The notes below the pieces were generated by a model, which was given only the letters and a program-made list of their open reading frames with translations, was not told the origin of the DNA and searched no databases. This document shows positions 24,601 through 36,510 of a stretch of 64,000 nucleotides of DNA, piece after piece; positions within the stretch are counted from its first letter, which is position 1; each line of letters opens with the position of its first letter. The position numbers were made by a program, and so were the translations under genes. The stretch comes from Anticarsia gemmatalis (lineage: Eukaryota; Arthropoda; Insecta; Lepidoptera; Erebidae): positions 12,542,001 through 12,606,000 of the forward strand of contig NC_134760.1 in the NCBI RefSeq assembly GCF_050436995.1, in the 5' to 3' direction.

Positions 24601-24776
24601 GTTGTATATTTTCTTGTAACATATTGATTGTGCAGGTCTAGTAGTCGACCTCCGTCGTTGTCATCCATAGCGATATAAATTATATTGTCAGCAGTATGTC
24701 TCGGTGCGCGTGCGCCGCCGCCGGGAATACTCGCATTACTCGCGCGCAGCCCTGACATCGCCCGCCCCTGAACCGA

Positions 24777-24799
24777 ACACACACACACACACACACACA
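24777..24799. repeat. (AC)11 microsatellite in repeat unit
   Basis: The same tract recurs at 28565-28587 and 32353-32375 with the same length, which is notable for such a mutable sequence. Confidence 0.9.
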
Positions 24800-26795
24800 T
24801 ACTGTGCTGTAAGTCATTTATTACATCATATAATTGAAACGTTCAAGACTGTCACATTAATGTGATATTGCTGAATTATAACAGCAGATATTAGAAAGTA
24901 ATAACTGTAATACAATGAAGCAGCAGTAAACCCGCCGTGTGGGGTGGATATTAGCGATTAATATAAACGTGACAGATGAGATCAGCACATGAATATATCG
25001 CGTTAGAGAAGAGTCCAACTGAGGGACTTAACGAAACATCACACAGACATGAAACACTGCCAACTTCTGACTATCTGTCGCAAACTAACTGTATGCCGGC
25101 TAGCTGTGAGAACTGGCTGACGTCTTCAAAGTTACACAAGTAGGTAATATGTTACATGAGTATTACTTGGAAATTCACAAAGTTCCTGAATAGATGAATT
25201 GAGGGTAAATACGTGCACATTGCCAGTAGACTTAGCCAGATAGCCTTACTACAACTAATGTTGGTATCAATGTATTACTTTCAATTTAACAATAACAGAA
25301 TTATCCAACTCAAAATAAAGCAAAATTATCTCCTATATAAATATATCTACATTATTGTATTGATACGTTGAAATGTGGATTAACGAACAATATAGTAGCA
25401 TAAAACTTAAATAACAATGTTGTCAGCGTTAATGTGTTTGTTCCCGATGTCTGACGTAATTCGAAGTAAACAGGCACATCGATATAATTCAATGTTCAGA
25501 CAGCACGTTGTTCGAACGTCTCTCGGCTTTTTGGGTTAAGAGCTGCACTACGAGTAGGTACATGTAGCACACACAGTTCGATCACGCCGCTATGGACGCG
25601 ATTCACACCGACATTCAATTGCACCACTATACGGATTGTCACTATGTCAGTATACATCTGTGCGTGCAAATGTGTGCTGGCAGCTTAACTCTTTGCTGTT
25701 GGTAAACTTCCACATTTAGCAGAAAAGCTCGGATTACAGAGTCAGCATCTCCGATCAATACTAAGAAATTCTCTTTGTGCCATCTCTCAACGATGCAAAA
25801 GAACTAATTAAGGTTGAAGAAGATAAAACCTCCCTCTTTTATTCCATTATCAATTAACATAGTTCACAACAGTCTGTCTTTTTCATTTCATCACCCAAAA
25901 AACGTCTAAACGGAACTGAACTAAAAAAACTTTATTAATTTTCGTTGGCTCAAACAAGACATCAATTGAAATTATTGTCAATTTTATAGTAAAGTTGATC
26001 ATGTCATTGTCTCTACCGCGAATCATCACTATACATAGCCCATGTATGTGTATCGTGTATGTGCTCATGTGTGTGTGTGTGTGCGTGTGAGGCGGCAGAC
26101 CGCGCGGCGCTGGCGTCGCTCCACGCGCTGTGGGCGGGACCGCCGCGCACAACAAAGGATTCCATAATTACACCACTTTTTCACCACCATTACATCGTCA
26201 GTATCCGTCATCTATCGACTACACTTTGATGTTTTTAATTTAGTTAAATTGTAAAGGGTTTTCGTTAGTACCGCGACTAATGAAGTAGTGATTATCGTCA
26301 GCAGCCGGCAGACGGCAGGCCCTCGGCGCGTTAATCTCCTTCAAGTACTTAGTGGCCGGAGAGAGGCGGGGCGCGGAGATTTGCATAATAGCGGACTCAC
26401 TTACAACACTGCGTGTATTCACGCATATGCTCGGTTTTCGCCGAGAAATAAAGACGAGTTAAACATGACAAAAAATTATCCTGTCAAAAAGTTAGGATAA
26501 TAAATAACTAGGATACCAGCTGGTTCAGTGGATATGGATCGGCAACCTTACGGAACTTCGAATCCCTCATTACGTAATATTTCGCTACTAATAAATGACT
26601 CTAGAGTAAACATCATAATGCTGCTAGTTATGGAAGTCTAAAACCGATACGTTCTTCAGACTACAGCCAAAAGCAACTGAATGAGTACTTAGTATAGTAT
26701 AGTACTTACTTTATGTATGGAAATCAGACGAGGTACTTTTGACTGTTGTAAAGATTGCAGCGGTGCGTGCCGCGGGCGAGAGCGATGCCAGGGAA

Positions 26796-26804
26796 TATAA
26801 ATAG
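26796..26804 (+). promoter_or_regulatory. TATA-like element in repeat unit (also 30584-30592 and 34372-34380)
   Basis: TATAAATAG follows a GC-rich block and is itself followed by GC-rich DNA with a GCGCG-AAA-CGCGC hairpin. It would direct plus-strand transcription from about 26825. No reading frame downstream is convincing, so any product would be non-coding. Confidence 0.25.
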
Positions 26805-27204
26805 CAGTACAAGTGACACGCGCGAAACGCGCGGCTGTGGACGGCTTCGTGGAACCGCCTCGCCGGCCCACACTCACTCTTGACAGCTGACAGTGTGACA
26901 AGTTCACGGCCAGCCAGCAGCAGAGCGCCCGCCGTCGTGCTGCTCCCTGTGAGTGTGACACTCTGTGACCCTGACATTATGAGCTGCTGACATTCACACT
27001 ATTTTACTAAATATAACAGATTTTTGAAGAGGTGTGCCGTCAAAAAAGTAGTGTCATTCATTTAGGTCAAGTTTTTAAATTTTTACACTACCAACAAAGT
27101 TTTATTTTCCTTAGCAAAACTAATGTAATCTAGGTGAAGGTAGGAGAACGCCTAGCATGAAAACGAATTATTGAATTTTCCGATTTTTCCGTAGTATTGA
27201 GCGA

Positions 27205-30200
27205 GTCTCGCTGGCAACAGCGACGGCGACGCGCCACACAAAGAAACTGCTTTTAAACAAATTGTCAGTTCAACAATTATGCTAAAATATTGTATTACGG
27301 TGGCATCCTTAAATCGTCGCTTGCGTCATATTTTATTTATGTGCTGGACGCACGCGACCCCGAGTCACTTGAACATTAACCTTAGATAGAGTAATGTAAG
27401 GTTTAAATTAGCGGTGGTCGGTACTGAAGGTGGTTTGCGCAGACCGACTGGCGCGGTACAGATTGAATGACGCGCGGGGCACCGCTCCAATCACTATGTG
27501 CTCATTACGTACCTGGCAACCAAATATAAATATCCACTGTTAATATGTCACTGTCTACGTATATTATATACCCTCTACCCTGTCTCATGTGGATGGTAAT
27601 CAACTTATAAAATTAAAAGTAAACAGGGTGTAAGAAGGGCTTTTGCTCGACTACAACAAATAATGAAATTTAGCAAATGCCGGTGGTAACATGATGCTCA
27701 TCTTATACAGACAGGTCAAGGACTAACAGACTACTTGTCTCAGACATGTCACAAATTACTAGTCTGATAGTGTTCCTATGTGCGAGTATAACTGGCTATC
27801 AGTTGCCAGTAGGTAGAGCTAACTACCTCTAGTAACTGGTAGGTAGATGCAGTAACTGGTAGTGACCGGTTCTGTGAGGGGCGTGAGGGCTATTTCAGTG
27901 TGCAAGTGGGTCGCTGCGCCGCGCTGGTACTGCACTCCAACAATCTATCCAATCATTATTATTGGTGTTGTATATGTAAAACCGCATCGCACTATATAGA
28001 GGTTCAGGTTCATGAAAATTGTTTCCAGATAAAGTGTAGAACCATTTAAACTATCATGAAGCAGAAATATAATACGTAGGTACCTTCGGCCAGCAGATTT
28101 TCGGAGACATGAATTACAAATCATCTAATTCGTAACCATTAACCATCCCTTAATAAGTTAGATTTGATTTCTTTCCAGCTAGTGTCTGCTTTTGATCGTA
28201 GCTAAATATCTCGGCAGCAGAGTGGCAGAGTATATAATGTTAAATACTACTTCATTTATCTCAAACCTTTCAACAACCAACAATGGTGACAAAAAAAAAT
28301 TTAGACACACTTTCCACGACTAGCCCTTGTCTGACTTACCTGAATAGCAATGGAAAGTCTTCAAATATAAATGATACTACATAAACGAGTTGTATATTTT
28401 CTTGTAACATATTGATTGTGCAGGTCTAGTAGTCGACCTCCGTCGTTGTCATCCATAGCGATATAAATTATATTGTCAGCAGTATGTCTCGGTGCGCGTG
28501 CGCCGCCGCCGGGAATACTCGCATTACTCGCGCGCAGCCCTGACATCGCCCGCCCCTGAACCGAACACACACACACACACACACACATACTGTGCTGTAA
28601 GTCATTTATTACATCATATAATTGAAACGTTCAAGACTGTCACATTAATGTGATATTGCTGAATTATAACAGCAGATATTAGAAAGTAATAACTGTAATA
28701 CAATGAAGCAGCAGTAAACCCGCCGTGTGGGGTGGATATTAGCGATTAATATAAACGTGACAGATGAGATCAGCACATGAATATATCGCGTTAGAGAAGA
28801 GTCCAACTGAGGGACTTAACGAAACATCACACAGACATGAAACACTGCCAACTTCTGACTATCTGTCGCAAACTAACTGTATGCCGGCTAGCTGTGAGAA
28901 CTGGCTGACGTCTTCAAAGTTACACAAGTAGGTAATATGTTACATGAGTATTACTTGGAAATTCACAAAGTTCCTGAATAGATGAATTGAGGGTAAATAC
29001 GTGCACATTGCCAGTAGACTTAGCCAGATAGCCTTACTACAACTAATGTTGGTATCAATGTATTACTTTCAATTTAACAATAACAGAATTATCCAACTCA
29101 AAATAAAGCAAAATTATCTCCTATATAAATATATCTACATTATTGTATTGATACGTTGAAATGTGGATTAACGAACAATATAGTAGCATAAAACTTAAAT
29201 AACAATGTTGTCAGCGTTAATGTGTTTGTTCCCGATGTCTGACGTAATTCGAAGTAAACAGGCACATCGATATAATTCAATGTTCAGACAGCACGTTGTT
29301 CGAACGTCTCTCGGCTTTTTGGGTTAAGAGCTGCACTACGAGTAGGTACATGTAGCACACACAGTTCGATCACGCCGCTATGGACGCGATTCACACCGAC
29401 ATTCAATTGCACCACTATACGGATTGTCACTATGTCAGTATACATCTGTGCGTGCAAATGTGTGCTGGCAGCTTAACTCTTTGCTGTTGGTAAACTTCCA
29501 CATTTAGCAGAAAAGCTCGGATTACAGAGTCAGCATCTCCGATCAATACTAAGAAATTCTCTTTGTGCCATCTCTCAACGATGCAAAAGAACTAATTAAG
29601 GTTGAAGAAGATAAAACCTCCCTCTTTTATTCCATTATCAATTAACATAGTTCACAACAGTCTGTCTTTTTCATTTCATCACCCAAAAAACGTCTAAACG
29701 GAACTGAACTAAAAAAACTTTATTAATTTTCGTTGGCTCAAACAAGACATCAATTGAAATTATTGTCAATTTTATAGTAAAGTTGATCATGTCATTGTCT
29801 CTACCGCGAATCATCACTATACATAGCCCATGTATGTGTATCGTGTATGTGCTCATGTGTGTGTGTGTGTGCGTGTGAGGCGGCAGACCGCGCGGCGCTG
29901 GCGTCGCTCCACGCGCTGTGGGCGGGACCGCCGCGCACAACAAAGGATTCCATAATTACACCACTTTTTCACCACCATTACATCGTCAGTATCCGTCATC
30001 TATCGACTACACTTTGATGTTTTTAATTTAGTTAAATTGTAAAGGGTTTTCGTTAGTACCGCGACTAATGAAGTAGTGATTATCGTCAGCAGCCGGCAGA
30101 CGGCAGGCCCTCGGCGCGTTAATCTCCTTCAAGTACTTAGTGGCCGGAGAGAGGCGGGGCGCGGAGATTTGCATAATAGCGGACTCACTTACAACACTGC

Positions 30201-30992
30201 GTGTATTCACGCATATGCTCGGTTTTCGCCGAGAAATAAAGACGAGTTAAACATGACAAAAAATTATCCTGTCAAAAAGTTAGGATAATAAATAACTAGG
30301 ATACCAGCTGGTTCAGTGGATATGGATCGGCAACCTTACGGAACTTCGAATCCCTCATTACGTAATATTTCGCTACTAATAAATGACTCTAGAGTAAACA
30401 TCATAATGCTGCTAGTTATGGAAGTCTAAAACCGATACGTTCTTCAGACTACAGCCAAAAGCAACTGAATGAGTACTTAGTATAGTATAGTACTTACTTT
30501 ATGTATGGAAATCAGACGAGGTACTTTTGACTGTTGTAAAGATTGCAGCGGTGCGTGCCGCGGGCGAGAGCGATGCCAGGGAATATAAATAGCAGTACAA
30601 GTGACACGCGCGAAACGCGCGGCTGTGGACGGCTTCGTGGAACCGCCTCGCCGGCCCACACTCACTCTTGACAGCTGACAGTGTGACAAGTTCACGGCCA
30701 GCCAGCAGCAGAGCGCCCGCCGTCGTGCTGCTCCCTGTGAGTGTGACACTCTGTGACCCTGACATTATGAGCTGCTGACATTCACACTATTTTACTAAAT
30801 ATAACAGATTTTTGAAGAGGTGTGCCGTCAAAAAAGTAGTGTCATTCATTTAGGTCAAGTTTTTAAATTTTTACACTACCAACAAAGTTTTATTTTCCTT
30901 AGCAAAACTAATGTAATCTAGGTGAAGGTAGGAGAACGCCTAGCATGAAAACGAATTATTGAATTTTCCGATTTTTCCGTAGTATTGAGCGA
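27205..30992 (+). repeat. 3788-bp unit, copy 2
   Basis: Same content as copy 1 shifted by 3788. The junction with copy 1 reads GAGCGA|GTCTCGC and creates the 11-bp inverted repeat GCGAG-T-CTCGC at 27201-27211. Confidence 0.95.
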
Positions 30993-33900
30993 GTCTCGCT
31001 GGCAACAGCGACGGCGACGCGCCACACAAAGAAACTGCTTTTAAACAAATTGTCAGTTCAACAATTATGCTAAAATATTGTATTACGGTGGCATCCTTAA
31101 ATCGTCGCTTGCGTCATATTTTATTTATGTGCTGGACGCACGCGACCCCGAGTCACTTGAACATTAACCTTAGATAGAGTAATGTAAGGTTTAAATTAGC
31201 GGTGGTCGGTACTGAAGGTGGTTTGCGCAGACCGACTGGCGCGGTACAGATTGAATGACGCGCGGGGCACCGCTCCAATCACTATGTGCTCATTACGTAC
31301 CTGGCAACCAAATATAAATATCCACTGTTAATATGTCACTGTCTACGTATATTATATACCCTCTACCCTGTCTCATGTGGATGGTAATCAACTTATAAAA
31401 TTAAAAGTAAACAGGGTGTAAGAAGGGCTTTTGCTCGACTACAACAAATAATGAAATTTAGCAAATGCCGGTGGTAACATGATGCTCATCTTATACAGAC
31501 AGGTCAAGGACTAACAGACTACTTGTCTCAGACATGTCACAAATTACTAGTCTGATAGTGTTCCTATGTGCGAGTATAACTGGCTATCAGTTGCCAGTAG
31601 GTAGAGCTAACTACCTCTAGTAACTGGTAGGTAGATGCAGTAACTGGTAGTGACCGGTTCTGTGAGGGGCGTGAGGGCTATTTCAGTGTGCAAGTGGGTC
31701 GCTGCGCCGCGCTGGTACTGCACTCCAACAATCTATCCAATCATTATTATTGGTGTTGTATATGTAAAACCGCATCGCACTATATAGAGGTTCAGGTTCA
31801 TGAAAATTGTTTCCAGATAAAGTGTAGAACCATTTAAACTATCATGAAGCAGAAATATAATACGTAGGTACCTTCGGCCAGCAGATTTTCGGAGACATGA
31901 ATTACAAATCATCTAATTCGTAACCATTAACCATCCCTTAATAAGTTAGATTTGATTTCTTTCCAGCTAGTGTCTGCTTTTGATCGTAGCTAAATATCTC
32001 GGCAGCAGAGTGGCAGAGTATATAATGTTAAATACTACTTCATTTATCTCAAACCTTTCAACAACCAACAATGGTGACAAAAAAAAATTTAGACACACTT
32101 TCCACGACTAGCCCTTGTCTGACTTACCTGAATAGCAATGGAAAGTCTTCAAATATAAATGATACTACATAAACGAGTTGTATATTTTCTTGTAACATAT
32201 TGATTGTGCAGGTCTAGTAGTCGACCTCCGTCGTTGTCATCCATAGCGATATAAATTATATTGTCAGCAGTATGTCTCGGTGCGCGTGCGCCGCCGCCGG
32301 GAATACTCGCATTACTCGCGCGCAGCCCTGACATCGCCCGCCCCTGAACCGAACACACACACACACACACACACATACTGTGCTGTAAGTCATTTATTAC
32401 ATCATATAATTGAAACGTTCAAGACTGTCACATTAATGTGATATTGCTGAATTATAACAGCAGATATTAGAAAGTAATAACTGTAATACAATGAAGCAGC
32501 AGTAAACCCGCCGTGTGGGGTGGATATTAGCGATTAATATAAACGTGACAGATGAGATCAGCACATGAATATATCGCGTTAGAGAAGAGTCCAACTGAGG
32601 GACTTAACGAAACATCACACAGACATGAAACACTGCCAACTTCTGACTATCTGTCGCAAACTAACTGTATGCCGGCTAGCTGTGAGAACTGGCTGACGTC
32701 TTCAAAGTTACACAAGTAGGTAATATGTTACATGAGTATTACTTGGAAATTCACAAAGTTCCTGAATAGATGAATTGAGGGTAAATACGTGCACATTGCC
32801 AGTAGACTTAGCCAGATAGCCTTACTACAACTAATGTTGGTATCAATGTATTACTTTCAATTTAACAATAACAGAATTATCCAACTCAAAATAAAGCAAA
32901 ATTATCTCCTATATAAATATATCTACATTATTGTATTGATACGTTGAAATGTGGATTAACGAACAATATAGTAGCATAAAACTTAAATAACAATGTTGTC
33001 AGCGTTAATGTGTTTGTTCCCGATGTCTGACGTAATTCGAAGTAAACAGGCACATCGATATAATTCAATGTTCAGACAGCACGTTGTTCGAACGTCTCTC
33101 GGCTTTTTGGGTTAAGAGCTGCACTACGAGTAGGTACATGTAGCACACACAGTTCGATCACGCCGCTATGGACGCGATTCACACCGACATTCAATTGCAC
33201 CACTATACGGATTGTCACTATGTCAGTATACATCTGTGCGTGCAAATGTGTGCTGGCAGCTTAACTCTTTGCTGTTGGTAAACTTCCACATTTAGCAGAA
33301 AAGCTCGGATTACAGAGTCAGCATCTCCGATCAATACTAAGAAATTCTCTTTGTGCCATCTCTCAACGATGCAAAAGAACTAATTAAGGTTGAAGAAGAT
33401 AAAACCTCCCTCTTTTATTCCATTATCAATTAACATAGTTCACAACAGTCTGTCTTTTTCATTTCATCACCCAAAAAACGTCTAAACGGAACTGAACTAA
33501 AAAAACTTTATTAATTTTCGTTGGCTCAAACAAGACATCAATTGAAATTATTGTCAATTTTATAGTAAAGTTGATCATGTCATTGTCTCTACCGCGAATC
33601 ATCACTATACATAGCCCATGTATGTGTATCGTGTATGTGCTCATGTGTGTGTGTGTGTGCGTGTGAGGCGGCAGACCGCGCGGCGCTGGCGTCGCTCCAC
33701 GCGCTGTGGGCGGGACCGCCGCGCACAACAAAGGATTCCATAATTACACCACTTTTTCACCACCATTACATCGTCAGTATCCGTCATCTATCGACTACAC
33801 TTTGATGTTTTTAATTTAGTTAAATTGTAAAGGGTTTTCGTTAGTACCGCGACTAATGAAGTAGTGATTATCGTCAGCAGCCGGCAGACGGCAGGCCCTC

Positions 33901-34780
33901 GGCGCGTTAATCTCCTTCAAGTACTTAGTGGCCGGAGAGAGGCGGGGCGCGGAGATTTGCATAATAGCGGACTCACTTACAACACTGCGTGTATTCACGC
34001 ATATGCTCGGTTTTCGCCGAGAAATAAAGACGAGTTAAACATGACAAAAAATTATCCTGTCAAAAAGTTAGGATAATAAATAACTAGGATACCAGCTGGT
34101 TCAGTGGATATGGATCGGCAACCTTACGGAACTTCGAATCCCTCATTACGTAATATTTCGCTACTAATAAATGACTCTAGAGTAAACATCATAATGCTGC
34201 TAGTTATGGAAGTCTAAAACCGATACGTTCTTCAGACTACAGCCAAAAGCAACTGAATGAGTACTTAGTATAGTATAGTACTTACTTTATGTATGGAAAT
34301 CAGACGAGGTACTTTTGACTGTTGTAAAGATTGCAGCGGTGCGTGCCGCGGGCGAGAGCGATGCCAGGGAATATAAATAGCAGTACAAGTGACACGCGCG
34401 AAACGCGCGGCTGTGGACGGCTTCGTGGAACCGCCTCGCCGGCCCACACTCACTCTTGACAGCTGACAGTGTGACAAGTTCACGGCCAGCCAGCAGCAGA
34501 GCGCCCGCCGTCGTGCTGCTCCCTGTGAGTGTGACACTCTGTGACCCTGACATTATGAGCTGCTGACATTCACACTATTTTACTAAATATAACAGATTTT
34601 TGAAGAGGTGTGCCGTCAAAAAAGTAGTGTCATTCATTTAGGTCAAGTTTTTAAATTTTTACACTACCAACAAAGTTTTATTTTCCTTAGCAAAACTAAT
34701 GTAATCTAGGTGAAGGTAGGAGAACGCCTAGCATGAAAACGAATTATTGAATTTTCCGATTTTTCCGTAGTATTGAGCGA
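30993..34780 (+). repeat. 3788-bp unit, copy 3
   Basis: Same content shifted by 7576. It ends ...GTATTGAGCGA at 34780, followed by unique GCATATAAG. The junction with copy 2 recreates the inverted repeat at 30989-30999. Confidence 0.95.
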
Positions 34781-36478
34781 GCATATAAGAATTATTTGAA
34801 AGTGATAGTTTCGTTTTCAAAAGAAGAGACAATTTGTTTTAGTCTAAAACTGGTTGTTCCCAAAATCCCAAGTAAAGTCAGGGGATATCAGCTAGCGATT
34901 ACATAACCGAAGTCCGATCAAGTACAATAAAACGCGCCATTTATAACGCGAACTTCAGCTCTGAGCCATTAATCGCGCCAGTAATCACGAAGGGCGAGGA
35001 TCTTACCACTCTCCATCATTCATCTCGCACTGCAGCCTTGTACGAGGGGCGAGGGGGGCGGGGGCGCGGGGCCGAGGGGGAGGAGGAAGGATATTAATTT
35101 TAAACTTAATTTAGAAGGGAGATGTATCTTATTTGTTAGTGACGTCAGCATTTATGCTGATTTCGACATATTGGATCCCGCCCTGTTGGCTTTATCACTC
35201 CGTGTAGTTGAGATTGATGACAGTTGTGCTAATATGTTTGTGTTACTTACTACACACACTTGACTGGCACCATGTCTTTTACCCTCAACTTGTGTTCGCA
35301 CAATAAAAGGACGACACTCCCTCCTTATCCTTAATTAGGACCATTCGAACTGGCAAAGTACCTATGAGCATATATCTCAAACAATAAGCGTGTTTCAAAC
35401 CTCATAACAACAGCTAATATATCCTTAACCTAATAACCGGTCACATCTACTCGATGGCATGGAAACACAACGCGTGTAACGGACAGCCTGGTAATATTCC
35501 CTGGAGGTAGCTCGGTGGAAGTGCGTCATAGCAGCGGCTCGCTCCTCCCGGCAGGTAACGGCGCGGAGTGCGGCGCAGTGGCGGTGACAGCAGCCCCGGC
35601 CTGCGCTGTCAGCTGCACCGATGACGTCCATCACACCGACACTTGTTACTAAGTGTGTAAACAGTACGCCCTACTGTTGTCAACACCAATATGCACTGTC
35701 ACACACAGTTTCACACGACTAAATTTAAACTCATGCCAATTAAATTACCTGTCACTAGAATATGACTATTGACAAACTAGCATTTCAGAATTCAATTCGA
35801 GCCATAATTACACGTGTCACTTCAGAATGTTGTCGATGGTAGTAGAGTCCTTAGGAACTAGTCACTCTCGTATAGTTTCGGTTCAAGTTCTTGTTGACTG
35901 GAGTATATCGAGTAGATATACAATTTTGATCAAAGCTAAGAAGTAGCGAAACTTCAAGGAATAATCTTATATCCGTGTGTAATGTGTAGTGTGTGGGAGG
36001 CACTGGGAGGATCCACGCGCGCTTCCACGTGTCTCTTGAACTTCACTCATTAACAGTCATTATTATAACATCACTCACTTCGTTCTATTCTATGTCTTAC
36101 TGTCATTAGTATAAGGTAGATATCTAACGCATCACCGAAGTACACAAAAAAACAAAACGCTTCGTGGAAATACAAAAATGAAATAACAACTCTCTACTTC
36201 CAAAATTATTTTTTATTTTCACTCAATAGAGTCCAATTTAGCTCGCAATATTTCTGTATCCGTGAGGTATCGTCTTCATCTTGTAAAGCTAATATTTATT
36301 TTATGAAATTGTACCTTGTGTGCGATGAATACGGTGAATTTTGTATTATCGAGTTCGTGTTTTTTACAAAATTTAATCGAATTTCATGAAGTGAGATGGT
36401 AGTTTCGGTTGTTGCTAGGCGGTGCCTGCCGCTAGAGCCGCTGCCTGCAAGCTGTTACCTACGTGTTGTTTGTGAACT

Positions 36479-36510
36479 GTGTGTGTGTGTGTGTGTGGGT
36501 GTGTATGTGT
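36479..36510. repeat. (GT)n microsatellite
   Basis: GT repeat with one GG and one TA interruption. Confidence 0.85.

Larger units (their letters stand above)
23417..27204 (+). repeat. 3788-bp unit, copy 1
   Basis: Contents in copy-1 coordinates: AGTAACTGGTAG twice at 24050-24075; (AC)11 at 24777-24799; (GT)n at 26069-26082; a tRNA-like patch with CAGCTGGTTCAGTGG and CTTCGAATCCCTC at 26517-26570; ATTTGCATA in a GC-rich block near 26378; TATAAATAG at 26796-26804; and the hairpin GCGCG-AAA-CGCGC at about 26820. The open frames of 60-90 codons inside are low-complexity or overlapping and not convincing. Confidence 0.95.
23417..34780 (+). repeat. Three-copy tandem array of a 3788-bp unit
   Basis: The segment is exactly 3 x 3788 bp, head to tail. 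Units start at 23417, 27205 and 30993 with GTCTCGCTGGCAACAGCGAC and each ends TTCCGTAGTATTGAGCGA. Unique DNA resumes at 34781. I found no base difference between copies in the stretches compared. The (AC)n and (GT)n microsatellites have the same length in each, because every landmark repeats at exactly +3788. The breakpoints share at most one base (G). The unit has no convincing gene. It contains a TATAAATAG element, an octamer-like ATTTGCATA, microsatellites and a SINE-like patch. It is either a very recent triplication or an assembly artefact. Confidence 0.97.

Noticed and set aside
24573..34553. Repeated 60-90-codon frames in the 3788-bp units
   Set aside because: They overlap one another on both strands, translate microsatellites (VCVCVCV, THTHTHT), and have no domain or splice support. 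Their repetition comes from the DNA duplication.
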